The translations under genes were made by a program, and so were the position numbers. A stretch of DNA of 59,336 nucleotides. Source: CAYNLG01 sp964397995. GTDB lineage: Bacteria; Planctomycetota; Phycisphaerae; FEN-1346. Below, one piece after another: positions 15,429 to 23,783 of this stretch (position 1 is the stretch's first letter; each line of letters opens with the position of its first letter). Below the pieces are notes generated by a model. It saw nothing but the letters and a program-made list of their open reading frames with translations, did not search any database and was not told the origin of the DNA. The stretch lies in the NCBI GenBank assembly GCA_964397995.1, contig CAYNLG010000014.1:1-59336 (forward strand), read 5' to 3'.

Positions 15429-16961
15429 GTGGCCGGACCCGGTGCGGACATCCCGTTCGACCTGCTGTGCCAGCGGTACCGGATCGACCGCGCTCACGCC
15501 GAGCACGTCGCGCGCCTCTCGGGCGAGCTCTTCGCCCGTCTCGGGCATCTGCACGGCCTGACGAAGACGAGCGCGCGTCTGGTGGCGGCGGCGGCGCTGC
15601 TCCACGACATCGCCCAGGCCGACGGCAAGCGGGACCACCACCTCCGCGGCCGCGCGCGGCTGGAGAGCCTGCCCCTGCCGCCGCTCGACAAGACCCAGCG
15701 GCGGATCGTGGCCGAGGCGGTGGGCCTGCACGCGAAGCGGGCCCGGCTCGGGCCGGTGCTCAGGCCACTGGGCGCAGACCCGGAAGGGGCGGCGCTCGGG
15801 GTGGCGGCCCGCATTGCCGCCCTGCTCCGCATCGCCGACGGCCTCGACCACAGCCGCACCCAGACGACGCGCATCGCGGGCCTCGCCGACGACGGCCAGA
15901 CGGTCGAGCTCGTTGTCACGGGCGGCCCGACCGCCGGGGAGGACGCGAGCGCGGCCCTGGTGAAGGCGGACCTGTTCAGCCGCCTGGCCCCGCGGCCGGT
16001 CCGGATGGTCCGCGTCCTGGGCAACGGCGAGCGGCCGCCCCGGCCCGCCGTGACGCCGAACCTGCCGCTGGCCGAGGTCGCCCGCCGCGTCTTCCAGGAC
16101 CACCTCGCCACGCTGACGAGCCGGGCCTACGCCCTGCCCTACCGCGACGACCCCGAGGTCGTACACGAGATGCGGGTGGCGACGCGCCGGCTGCGCGCGG
16201 CCATGCGGCTGTTCCGGCGGACGCTGGACGGCGACGTGGAGCGGTTCCGGGCGGAGATCAAGCGGGTGGCCGACGTTTTGGGCGAGGCCCGCGACGAGGA
16301 CGTCTTCCGGGCGTTCCTCGACGCGCAGGCGGCGCGGGCGCCCGACGACGAAGCGGCCCTCCTCAAGGGCCTCCAGCGCTCGGTGGCGCGACGGCGCCGC
16401 GCGGCCTACGACCGGGTGCTCGCCCTCGTGGACTCGGACGCGTACCGGGGGGTGACGCGGGACCTGGCGCGGGCGCTCAAGGAGCCGGTCGGGGCACTCG
16501 GGGGCCTGGTGCCCGGGCGGCGGGCGGACCGGCCGCTGTGGCGCGAGGGGCGGCGGGCGCTCAGGCGGGCGCTGGCGCGCGTGCTCGGGTACGGGCGGAA
16601 ACTCCAGCGCCTGTCGCCGGACGAACTCCACGCCCTGCGGATCGGCTGCAAGCGCGTCCGCTACACCGCCGAGGCCCTGCTGGACGTCTATCCGGCTGGC
16701 TTGGCGGACCTGGCCCGGACGATGAGGGCCATGCAGGACGCGCTCGGCGACGCCCACGACGCGGACGTGTACCGCGAGCGGATCGAGGCGTACCTGGCGC
16801 GGCGCAGCGGCGGGGCGGAGGAGGCGGCGGCCCTGCTCCGGTCGCTTGCGCGGCGGAAGCGGGCCCGCGTCAAACGGGCGACGGCCCTCTGGAAAGACTT
16901 CACCTCCGCCAGGAACCGGAAACGCGTGGCGCGGCTCGTGGGCCGGCCGCGCAAGAGCTGA
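15429..16961 (+). CDS. CHAD-domain protein with N-terminal Ppx-type HD domain
   Basis: 510 residues. The C-terminal part (about 215-505) is a CHAD domain, a helical polyphosphate-binding module. Its marker segments with conserved His and basic residues are visible: VVHEMRVATRRLRAAM and LHALRIGCKRVRYTAEALL. The N-terminal ~195 residues resemble the C-terminal HD-like domain of Ppx/GppA exopolyphosphatases, sharing AHAEHVA, ALLHDI, LRIADGLD and KADLF with the ppx gene at 20540-22102. The GTG start at 15429 follows CGGAGG with 8-nt spacing. It heads a two-gene plus-strand unit with the ROK gene (34-bp gap), opposite the ppk2-ppx-ppk1 operon. A role in binding or metabolising polyphosphate is inferred; the HD active site is not proven. 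Confidence 0.85.
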   Translation: MAGPGADIPFDLLCQRYRIDRAHAEHVARLSGELFARLGHLHGLTKTSARLVAAAALLHDIAQADGKRDHHLRGRARLESLPLPPLDKTQRRIVAEAVGLHAKRARLGPVLRPLGADPEGAALGVAARIAALLRIADGLDHSRTQTTRIAGLADDGQTVELVVTGGPTAGEDASAALVKADLFSRLAPRPVRMVRVLGNGERPPRPAVTPNLPLAEVARRVFQDHLATLTSRAYALPYRDDPEVVHEMRVATRRLRAAMRLFRRTLDGDVERFRAEIKRVADVLGEARDEDVFRAFLDAQAARAPDDEAALLKGLQRSVARRRRAAYDRVLALVDSDAYRGVTRDLARALKEPVGALGGLVPGRRADRPLWREGRRALRRALARVLGYGRKLQRLSPDELHALRIGCKRVRYTAEALLDVYPAGLADLARTMRAMQDALGDAHDADVYRERIEAYLARRSGGAEEAAALLRSLARRKRARVKRATALWKDFTSARNRKRVARLVGRPRKS

Positions 16962-16995
16962 CACGGCGCACCGAACCCCGGAGTACGGGAACCCC

Positions 16996-18381
16996 ATGGC
17001 GACGACAACGGGCGGCAAGGTGTACCTGGGCGTGGACGTGGGCGGCACGAAGATCCAGGCGGTCGTGGCCCATGCCTCGGGCCGCGTCCTGGAGCGCCGC
17101 CGCGTGCCCACCCCCAAGGAAGGCATGGCCGAGGACACGGCCGGCGTGATCCTCGACGTGATGAAGAAGGCCCTGAAGAAGAGCGGCGCGCCGGCGGACC
17201 GGCTGGCGGCAGCGGGGCTGGCCGTGCCGGGGGTGGTGGACGCGGCCGCGGGGCGGGTCGTCGTGACGCCCAACATGAACCTGACGGGGCTGGAGATCGT
17301 GCCGCTGCTGCGCGACGCCCTGGGCGTGCCGGTGGCCCTGGGCAACGACGTCAACTGCGGGACGCTGGGCGAGAAGTGGCTGGGTTCGGCGCGGGCGGCC
17401 TCGAGCGTCTTCGGCATCTTCGTCGGGACAGGCGTCGGCGGCGGCCTCGTGATCGGCGACCGCCTGGTCACCGGCTGCCGCGGGGCCGCCGGCGAGATCG
17501 GCCACATGCAAATCCGCAAGGGCGGGCCGGTGTGCGGATGCGGCAACCGGGGGTGCCTGGAGGCCTTCGCCAGCCGCACCGCCATCGAGCGGACGATCCG
17601 CGACGCCGTCGCCGAGGGCAAGCGGACGAGCCTGACCGACGAACTCGGGCCGGACCTGGCGCAGATCAAGAGCGGGGCTCTGCGGCGGGCGTTGGAGGCT
17701 GACGACGTCCTCGTCCGCAAGGTGCTGCGCGACGCGGCCCGGCTGCTGGGCGTCGCGTGCCTGAACATCCGGCACTTGGTGGACCCGGAGGTGATCGTCC
17801 TGGGCGGCGGGGTGATCGAGGCGTGCGACTTCTACATGATGCCCTACATGGAAGAGGTGGTCGAGGCCGACCCCCTGCCCGGCACGGGGCCCGGGGGACG
17901 GCTGCTGGTGGCGTCGCTGGGCGACGACGCGGTCGCCCTGGGGGCGGTGGCCCTCGCCCAACAGGCCGTGGGGCGGCGGCCCTTCGAGGGACCGGACGCA
18001 AAGACGGAAGCTGAACCGGCGGTCGCCCTGGACGAAGGCGGCGGCGTGACGATCGGCGGCAAGACGCGGACCGAGGACGTCATCGTCCGCGCAAACGGCA
18101 AGACGAAACGCCGCGCGAAGGTCCTGAAGAAGGCCGGCGAGGACGACCCGACGCGGATCACGCGAGGCGAACTGCAGAAGGCCTGCAAGGGCGGGCCGCA
18201 CCTCGTCGTCGTGGGCCTCGGCGAAGGCACCGACGCGACGCTCACGAGCGGGGCGGAGACGTACCTGGCGCGCCGGGGCATCGCGGTGCACATCGCGCCG
18301 CTGGCGGAGGCGGTCCGGGCGTTCGAGGAGGCCGGCGGGCCGCGGGCGGCGATTCTGCGTATCGGCAAGGACGCGGGGTAG
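16996..18381 (+). CDS. ROK-family sugar kinase fused to a Mth938/DUF498-like domain
   Basis: 461 residues. Residues 1-325 are a ROK kinase: DVGGTKIQAVV phosphate-binding loop near the N-terminus, GEIGHMQI with the zinc His, and the Cys motif CGCGNRGCLEAFAS. This predicts a glucokinase-like enzyme. After a linker, about residues 348-461 look like a Mth938/DUF498 domain: VTIGGKTRTEDVIV, LVVVGLGEGTDATL, ARRGIAVHI and an Ala-rich helix. I know no common ROK protein with this tail. It sits next to polyphosphate genes; some ROK kinases use polyphosphate, but no diagnostic motif is visible. ATG 16996 was chosen because the ROK fold begins there. Confidence 0.85.
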   Translation: MATTTGGKVYLGVDVGGTKIQAVVAHASGRVLERRRVPTPKEGMAEDTAGVILDVMKKALKKSGAPADRLAAAGLAVPGVVDAAAGRVVVTPNMNLTGLEIVPLLRDALGVPVALGNDVNCGTLGEKWLGSARAASSVFGIFVGTGVGGGLVIGDRLVTGCRGAAGEIGHMQIRKGGPVCGCGNRGCLEAFASRTAIERTIRDAVAEGKRTSLTDELGPDLAQIKSGALRRALEADDVLVRKVLRDAARLLGVACLNIRHLVDPEVIVLGGGVIEACDFYMMPYMEEVVEADPLPGTGPGGRLLVASLGDDAVALGAVALAQQAVGRRPFEGPDAKTEAEPAVALDEGGGVTIGGKTRTEDVIVRANGKTKRRAKVLKKAGEDDPTRITRGELQKACKGGPHLVVVGLGEGTDATLTSGAETYLARRGIAVHIAPLAEAVRAFEEAGGPRAAILRIGKDAG

Positions 18382-18397
18382 ACGGGCCCCGGGGCGA

Positions 18398-20521
18398 TCA
18401 GGGCTGCTCCGGCTGGGTCAGCGGGCGGAACTCGGAGGGCTGGCGATCGACAGCCGCGGCCGCGGCCTTCGCCTCTTCGTAGAAGCGCTGCTGGGCCCGG
18501 ACGCGCGGCCCGTCGGCGACGACACGGGCCGACTCGCCGGTGGAGAGGATGCGGCGGGCCTTGACGTTGTCGGCGAAGCAGGTCTCGAGGAACGCGATGA
18601 GCCGCCGCTTCAGGTCCTCCTGCTGGACGGGGAACATCAGTTCCAGGCGTTTGTCGAGGTTGCGGACCATCCAGTCGGCGCTGGAGAGGTACACCTCCTC
18701 GTGGCCGCCCCCGCGGAAGTAGAAGACGCGGGCGTGTTCCAGGAAGCGATCGACGATGGAGACGACCTCGAGATTCTCGCTGACGCCCGACACCCCCGGA
18801 CGCAGGCAGCAGATGCCGCGCACGTTCAGGCGGACGCGGACGCCGGCGCGGCTGGCGCGGTAGAGGGCGGCGCCGATGTCGCGGTCGTAGAGCGAGTTGA
18901 GCTTGGCCATGATGAGGCCGGGGTCGTCAGGCGTCGAGGCCTTGATCTCCCGGTCGATCAGGCTGAGGACCTTGTCGCGCAGGCCGGTCGGGGCGACCGT
19001 GAGGCGGCTCCAGCCGACCGGCTCGGAGTAGCCGGTAAGGATGTTGAAGAAAGCGGCGGTGTCGCCGGTCAGGTCGCGGTCGCTCGTCATCAGGCCGATG
19101 TCGGAGTACAGGCGGGCGGTCTTATCGTTGTAGTTGCCCGTGGCCAGGTGGACGTACCGCCGGATGCGCTGGCCCTCGCGGCGGACGACCAGCAGGGCCT
19201 TGGCGTGGGTCTTGTACCCGGCAATGCCGTAGACGACAAAGCAGCCCGCGTCTTCGAGCTGGCGGGCCCAGTTGACGTTCTCGGCCTCGTCGAAACGGGC
19301 CTTGAGCTCCACCAGCACGGTCACCTGCTTGCCGTTCTCCGCGGCGCGGGCCAGCGAGCCGATGATCGGCGAGTTGCCGCTCACCCGGTAGAGCGTCTGC
19401 TTGATGGCGAGAACCTCGGGGTCGTCCGCCGCCTGGTCGACCATCTGCAGGACCGGCTCGAACGACTCGTACGGGTGAATGAGCAGGACGTCGCGCTGCT
19501 TCAGGGCGGTCCAGAGGTCGTCCTCGCCGAGGAGGTCGCGCGGGGGAAGCGGCGGCCACTCCTCGACCTTGAGGTCGTCGAACCCCGGCCGCGTGGCCAC
19601 GCTCATCAGCCCCGCCACGTCCAGCAGGCCGCGCACACGCACCACATCGCGGGCGTCGGCGCCCAGCCAGCCCGTCAGCCACGCCAGCAGCTCGGGGTCC
19701 ATGTCGTCGGGCACCTCGAGACGGACGACGGCCCGCCGGCGGCGGGCGCGGACGGCGGCCTCCATGGCCTCGAGGAGTTCGCGGGCGTCCTCTTCCTCGA
19801 CCGCGACGTCGGCGTCGCGCGTGAGGCGGAAGACCGACTTGGCCACCACCGTCTCACCTGGGAAGAAGCGCTCGGCGTGGGCGAGCAGCACGTCCTCCAG
19901 CGGCACCAGCCGCACGACCTCCTTGTCCGGCAGGCCGAGGAAGCGCGGCAACACGGACGGGACGGGGATGACGGCCGCCCGCTCGCGGGGTGTGCCGTCG
20001 GGCCCGGGCTCCGGCGCGAAGCGGAGGACGACGTACAGCGTCAGCCCCGGCAGGATGGGGCACGGGTCCATCTCCGTGACGGCCAGCGGCGTCACGGTCG
20101 GGGCGAGCTCGGCCTCGACGTAGTCCTCCAGGAAGTCCTGGAAGGGTGGCTGGGCGGCCTCCGCGACGCTCGAGACGACCAGGCCGTGCGGCCGCAGGGC
20201 CTGGAGCACCTCCGCGACGGCCTCGCCCTGGTCGGCGACCATGCATCGGACGCGGTCGCGGATGGCGTCGAGCTGGTCGGCGGGGGGCATGCCGGCGAGG
20301 TCGGGCTTGCGGCGGCCGGCCTCCGCCTTCTGCTTCAGGCCCGCGACGCGGACCATAAAGAACTCGTCGAGGTTCGAGCTGACGATCGCGAGGAACTTCA
20401 GGCGCTCCAGCAGCGGCACGTCGGGGTCGCCCCCCTCGCGCAGCACGCGGTCGTTGAACTCGAGCCACGAGAGCTCGCGGTTGACGAACAGGTCGGGGGC
20501 GGTCAGGTCGCGCTCAGCCAT
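18398..20521 (-). CDS. ppk1: Polyphosphate kinase 1
   Basis: PPK1 makes inorganic polyphosphate reversibly from ATP. The 707-residue length is typical. It opens with the N-domain motif LFVNRELSWLEFNDRVL and has HPYESFEPVLQMV at the head domain. The phosphorylated histidine lies in KTHAKALLVVRREG (His near 439) and the second catalytic histidine in EHARVFYF (His near 596); YVHLATGNYNDKTARLYSDI is between them. It is the last gene of the minus-strand ppk2-ppx-ppk1 operon, 18 bp after ppx, and converges with the ROK gene, leaving a 16-bp gap. Highly confident. Confidence 0.97.
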   Translation of the reverse strand: MAERDLTAPDLFVNRELSWLEFNDRVLREGGDPDVPLLERLKFLAIVSSNLDEFFMVRVAGLKQKAEAGRRKPDLAGMPPADQLDAIRDRVRCMVADQGEAVAEVLQALRPHGLVVSSVAEAAQPPFQDFLEDYVEAELAPTVTPLAVTEMDPCPILPGLTLYVVLRFAPEPGPDGTPRERAAVIPVPSVLPRFLGLPDKEVVRLVPLEDVLLAHAERFFPGETVVAKSVFRLTRDADVAVEEEDARELLEAMEAAVRARRRRAVVRLEVPDDMDPELLAWLTGWLGADARDVVRVRGLLDVAGLMSVATRPGFDDLKVEEWPPLPPRDLLGEDDLWTALKQRDVLLIHPYESFEPVLQMVDQAADDPEVLAIKQTLYRVSGNSPIIGSLARAAENGKQVTVLVELKARFDEAENVNWARQLEDAGCFVVYGIAGYKTHAKALLVVRREGQRIRRYVHLATGNYNDKTARLYSDIGLMTSDRDLTGDTAAFFNILTGYSEPVGWSRLTVAPTGLRDKVLSLIDREIKASTPDDPGLIMAKLNSLYDRDIGAALYRASRAGVRVRLNVRGICCLRPGVSGVSENLEVVSIVDRFLEHARVFYFRGGGHEEVYLSSADWMVRNLDKRLELMFPVQQEDLKRRLIAFLETCFADNVKARRILSTGESARVVADGPRVRAQQRFYEEAKAAAAAVDRQPSEFRPLTQPEQP

Positions 20522-20539
20522 CGTCCGGGTGCACTCCTC

Positions 20540-22102
20540 CTAGCGGTCGGTTTCCTCCAGGCGGACCGTCATGCCGTAGATATCGGTGAAGAGGTCGCTC
20601 TTGGCGGCCAGGGCGCGGCGTTCGAGCGTGAGGTCGCCCGCGCCGCGGACGAGGATGACGAACGCGCCGGCGCGGTGTTCGAAACGGACGTCGCGCACCT
20701 GCTGCGAATGGTCCCGGTCCAGCGCGTCCGCCACGCGCAGAATGGCCGCCAGCTTCGTCACCACCATGCGCGTCTCGCGCGACAGGCTCATGTACTCGGT
20801 GTGCGAGGGTTTCGGCGGGCTGCGCCGGTGGTACCGGGCCACGTGCGAGACAATCGCCTGCTCTTCCTGGCGCAGGCCGAAGACCTCGGCGTTCGACACG
20901 AGGTAGAACGAGTGCTTGTGGTGGGCCCGGGCGCTGATGAAGGTGCCGACGTCATGGAGGAGCGCGGCCACCTTCAGCAGCAGGCGCTTGCGGGCGTTCA
21001 GGCGGTGCTCCTCCTGAGTGGCGTCGAAGACCCGCACCGCCAGGTCGGCGACGTGCTCGGCGTGGGCCGCGTCGTGGCGGTATTTCTCGCCGATGCCGCG
21101 CGCCGATTCGATAACACTCTCGGCGAGCACGTCGTCGCTTTCGCCGCGCACCTGGCGCGCGAGCTCCAGCAGCAGCCCATCGCGCATCGAGACCTCCGAG
21201 ACGAGCAGGTCCTTCGCCTGGGTGGCCCGGAGGATGGCCTGGTAGACGAGCAGCGCCGCCACGAGGGTCTCGGCGTCGGCAAACGGGAGGCCGTAGCGGC
21301 GGGCCAAGGCCTCGGCCGGGTGGCCGGCACAGTCCTCGACGAACGCGTCGAAGGCCTTCCGCTCGACGCGGGTGAACGCCTTGGTCCCGCCGGCCGTGCC
21401 GATGTGGCGGGCGGTGAAGCGGGCGTCGCCCCCGAGGGCGATCAGCGTCCGGGCCTTCTTGACCGGCATGGCGGCGCGGATCTGCGGCACGGTGGTCGCC
21501 ACGGCGTTGCGGAGCATCTCGGCCGCCCGGTCCGCCGGTTCCTGGCTGGTGCGCAGCATCTCCTGGAGGCGGATGGAGCCGAGCCGGTAGCTGCCGGAGG
21601 CGGCAATCTGGCCGTGGTGCAGGAACGTCAGCAGCGTGCTCCCGCCGCCCACGTCGACAATCAGCCCGTCGCGCCGCCAGAGCTCGTGGTCGTCGCCGAC
21701 CTCGGCCAGGACGGCCCCGACGGTCAGGCGGCTCTCCTCGCTCGGGACGATGACCTCCAGGTCGATGCCCGTGGCCATGTAGACGCGGTCGATGAAGGCG
21801 TCGGCGTTGGCGGCCTCGCGGACAGCGCTCGTCGCCACCGCCCGGACCGTCGTGACGCCGTAGGTATCGAGGATGCGGCGGTAGTCGCGGAGGACGGCGA
21901 CGGCGGCGTTGATGGTGGGCTGGCCGAGGCGGCCCTCGACGAACGAGTCCTGGCCCAAGTGGACCGCCTGCTGGGTCCGCTCGAGGGTCTCGATACGACC
22001 GTCGGCCAAGGCCTGAGCCACCTCCATCCGGATGGCATTGGAGCCGATGTCGATGGCCCCGATCGTCCCGGCCACCTCGCCCGCGGGCTCGTCAGTGGGC
22101 AT
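20540..22102 (-). CDS. ppx: Ppx/GppA-type exopolyphosphatase
   Basis: 520-residue member of the Ppx/GppA phosphatase family, which removes terminal phosphate from polyphosphate or pppGpp. The actin-like ATPase fold shows AIDIGSNAIRMEV near the N-terminus, the catalytic Glu region around PSEESRLTVGAV and the phosphate loop VDVGGGSTLL. The C-terminal third is an HD-like domain (AHAEHVADLA, ALLHDVGTF, HHKHSFYLV), as in long-form Ppx enzymes. It lies between ppk2 (22 bp upstream) and ppk1 (18 bp downstream), which favours polyphosphate as substrate. Confidence 0.93.
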   Translation of the reverse strand: MPTDEPAGEVAGTIGAIDIGSNAIRMEVAQALADGRIETLERTQQAVHLGQDSFVEGRLGQPTINAAVAVLRDYRRILDTYGVTTVRAVATSAVREAANADAFIDRVYMATGIDLEVIVPSEESRLTVGAVLAEVGDDHELWRRDGLIVDVGGGSTLLTFLHHGQIAASGSYRLGSIRLQEMLRTSQEPADRAAEMLRNAVATTVPQIRAAMPVKKARTLIALGGDARFTARHIGTAGGTKAFTRVERKAFDAFVEDCAGHPAEALARRYGLPFADAETLVAALLVYQAILRATQAKDLLVSEVSMRDGLLLELARQVRGESDDVLAESVIESARGIGEKYRHDAAHAEHVADLAVRVFDATQEEHRLNARKRLLLKVAALLHDVGTFISARAHHKHSFYLVSNAEVFGLRQEEQAIVSHVARYHRRSPPKPSHTEYMSLSRETRMVVTKLAAILRVADALDRDHSQQVRDVRFEHRAGAFVILVRGAGDLTLERRALAAKSDLFTDIYGMTVRLEETDR

Positions 22103-22124
22103 GGTCCCTCCCGGCGCGGCGGCG

Positions 22125-22943
22125 TCACTCGAGGCGCAGGTTCGCGATGTCGAACGCCGCCTTCGGATACGTCATCCCGAGGCCCTCCAGGGTCTCGACG
22201 AGAATCTGCGAGACGGCCAGGTTCCGGAACCACTTCCGGTCGGCCGGGATGACGAACCACGGGGCGTGGTCGGTGCTGCACCGCTCGAGCGCCGCCTCGT
22301 AGGCCGCCATGTAGTCGTCCCAGTGCTTCCGCTCCTCGAAGTCCTGCGGGTTGGCCTTCCAGTGCTTCGCCGGATCGTCGAGGCGTTTGCGGAACCGCTC
22401 GAGCTGCTCCTCAGGGCTGATGTGGAGGAAGAACTTGAGAATGTGGGTTCCGGCCGCGGCCAGGCCGCGCTCAAAGGCGTTGATCCGATCGTACCGGGGC
22501 TTCCACACCTTGGGCTTCACGAGGTTGTGGACGCGGACGATGAGGACGTCCTCGTAGTGCGAGCGGTTGAAAATGCCGATTTCGCCGCGGCGCGGCACGC
22601 GCCGGTGGACCCGCCAGAGGAAGTCGTGGGCGAGTTCCTCTTCGGTCGGGGCCTTGAAGGAGCTGACGGGGCACCCCTGGGGGTTGAGCGGGCCCATGAC
22701 GTGGCGGATGGTGCCGTCCTTGCCTCCGGCGTCCATCGCCTGGAGGACGACGAGCATCGACCGGCGGTTCTCGGCATAGAGCAGCGCCTGGAGGTCCTGA
22801 AGGCGTTTGCGACTCGCCTTCAGGCGCTTCTTTGCTTCCTTCTTGGTCGTGATGCCCGCATTGTCGCGCGGGTCGCGGTCGGCCAGGCGCACGGCAGACC
22901 CGGGCTCGACGCGGAACCGGTCGGCGAAGCTCGTCTCTGCCAC
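22125..22943 (-). CDS. ppk2: Polyphosphate kinase 2 family nucleotide kinase
   Basis: PPK2 enzymes phosphorylate nucleotides using polyphosphate. The 272-residue single-domain protein shows the Walker A region MDAGGKDGTIRHVMGPLNPQ, the lid with IGIFNRSHYEDVLIVRVH, and LKFFLHISPEEQLERFRKRL. Length and motifs suit a class III-like enzyme (AMP/ADP use), but the class is an estimate. It is first in the minus-strand operon with ppx and ppk1 and has a clear promoter at 23000-23028. Together the operon can make, degrade and spend polyphosphate. Confidence 0.92.
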   Translation of the reverse strand: MAETSFADRFRVEPGSAVRLADRDPRDNAGITTKKEAKKRLKASRKRLQDLQALLYAENRRSMLVVLQAMDAGGKDGTIRHVMGPLNPQGCPVSSFKAPTEEELAHDFLWRVHRRVPRRGEIGIFNRSHYEDVLIVRVHNLVKPKVWKPRYDRINAFERGLAAAGTHILKFFLHISPEEQLERFRKRLDDPAKHWKANPQDFEERKHWDDYMAAYEAALERCSTDHAPWFVIPADRKWFRNLAVSQILVETLEGLGMTYPKAAFDIANLRLE

Positions 22944-22999
22944 GCGGCAATCCTCCGAGGTGCCTCTCGCCGGCCGCGCTCGGCCGGGGCGCTCAGACC

Positions 23000-23028
23000 A
23001 TGCTAGCAGACAGTCGCCGCGGGCTCAA
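23000..23028 (-). promoter_or_regulatory. Putative promoter TTGAGC-17-TAGCAT for ppk2-ppx-ppk1
   Basis: Read on minus: TTGAGC (23028-23023), 17 nt, TAGCAT (23005-23000). The predicted leader is about 50 nt. It lies just beyond the stop codon of the CPBP protease gene, so the polyphosphate operon is probably a separate transcript. I saw no Pho-box-like repeat. Confidence 0.45.
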
Positions 23029-23058
23029 GCCTCACACCGGCGATGCGGCGGTCGGGGC

Positions 23059-23766
23059 TCACCGCCAGACCCACCACGGCGCCTGCGCCGCGTCGCCGTA
23101 CACGATGAGATCGAAGGTCACGTGGGCGAGCACCGCGGGCCAAGCGCTTGCCGCGAGCGACCGCGGAACCCCGAAAGCGACGCCGCCGGCGACGGTCCAG
23201 ACCACGAGATACGCCATGTCGATGGCCACGCCCGGTGGCGGGCTCGAGAAGAGGGCCGCCTTGTAGGCCGCGTGGGCCGCGGCAGCCAACGCGATGGCCG
23301 CGGCCGTCGCCGCCCATCGCCCCGGGCGCCCCGTGGCCTTTGTCGCGGTCGCGCGGGCGTGCGGCAGACCCAGCGCGGCGCCGACGCGGCCCTGCACGTA
23401 GCCGCGATAGACGACTTCTTCGGCGGCGCCGACGGCCATTGCCACGAAGGCGAACCCCCTGAGCGAACCCGGTACCGCATCGTCGGCCCAGGCCCAGCGG
23501 TGGAGAATCGCCAGGACACCGCCCAGGGCGGCGCCGCAGAGAAGGAAGCCCCACGTTCGTCGCGGCGGGTTCGTGAGGCCGAGGACGCCCAGCGCGGACC
23601 GCTCGGTCCGCAAGGAAAGGGTGAACGCAGCCACCGGCAGCGCGAGCCCTGCCGCGGCCAACCATGAGACGCCCCGGGCTGCGCCCACGGCGAAGGCCAC
23701 CATCCCGGCCGAGGCGAGGACGGCCTCGGCGCCGGCCTTCAGGCGGAGACTGCGCCGGCCCCGCAT
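23059..23766 (-). CDS. CPBP-family intramembrane glutamic protease
   Basis: 235-residue polytopic membrane protein of the CPBP (Abi/Rce1-like) family. The three signature motifs are present: EEVVYRGY (Glu-Glu-x3-Arg, about residues 115-122), a His in HAAYKA and a His in HVTFD near the C-terminus. ATG 23766 follows GAGG at about 10 nt. A GTG at 23787 is an alternative that would overlap the upstream stop as GTGA. Either way it is tightly coupled to the preceding leucine-rich-repeat gene, whose C-terminus looks like a sorting tail. A role as that protein's processing protease is inferred. Confidence 0.82.
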   Translation of the reverse strand: MRGRRSLRLKAGAEAVLASAGMVAFAVGAARGVSWLAAAGLALPVAAFTLSLRTERSALGVLGLTNPPRRTWGFLLCGAALGGVLAILHRWAWADDAVPGSLRGFAFVAMAVGAAEEVVYRGYVQGRVGAALGLPHARATATKATGRPGRWAATAAAIALAAAAHAAYKAALFSSPPPGVAIDMAYLVVWTVAGGVAFGVPRSLAASAWPAVLAHVTFDLIVYGDAAQAPWWVWR

Positions 23767-23783
23767 GTGCGGCCCGGCCTCAG

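Noticed and set aside
15204..17768. Upstream extension of the first adaptor gene on minus, through the CHAD gene
   Set aside because: Only the part after GTG 15203 has a signal peptide and a ribosome site. The rest is antisense to CHAD and ROK.
18382..18397. GC palindrome (GCCCCGGGGC) between the ROK gene and ppk1
   Set aside because: It has no room for a loop and no T-tract, so I do not call it a terminator.
18701..22252. Very long open frame on plus, antisense to ppk1 and ppx
   Set aside because: It exists only because high GC removes stop codons. Its composition (Asp/Val/Arg/Gly rich, no motif) is that of an antisense shadow, while the minus strand holds clear ppk1 and ppx.
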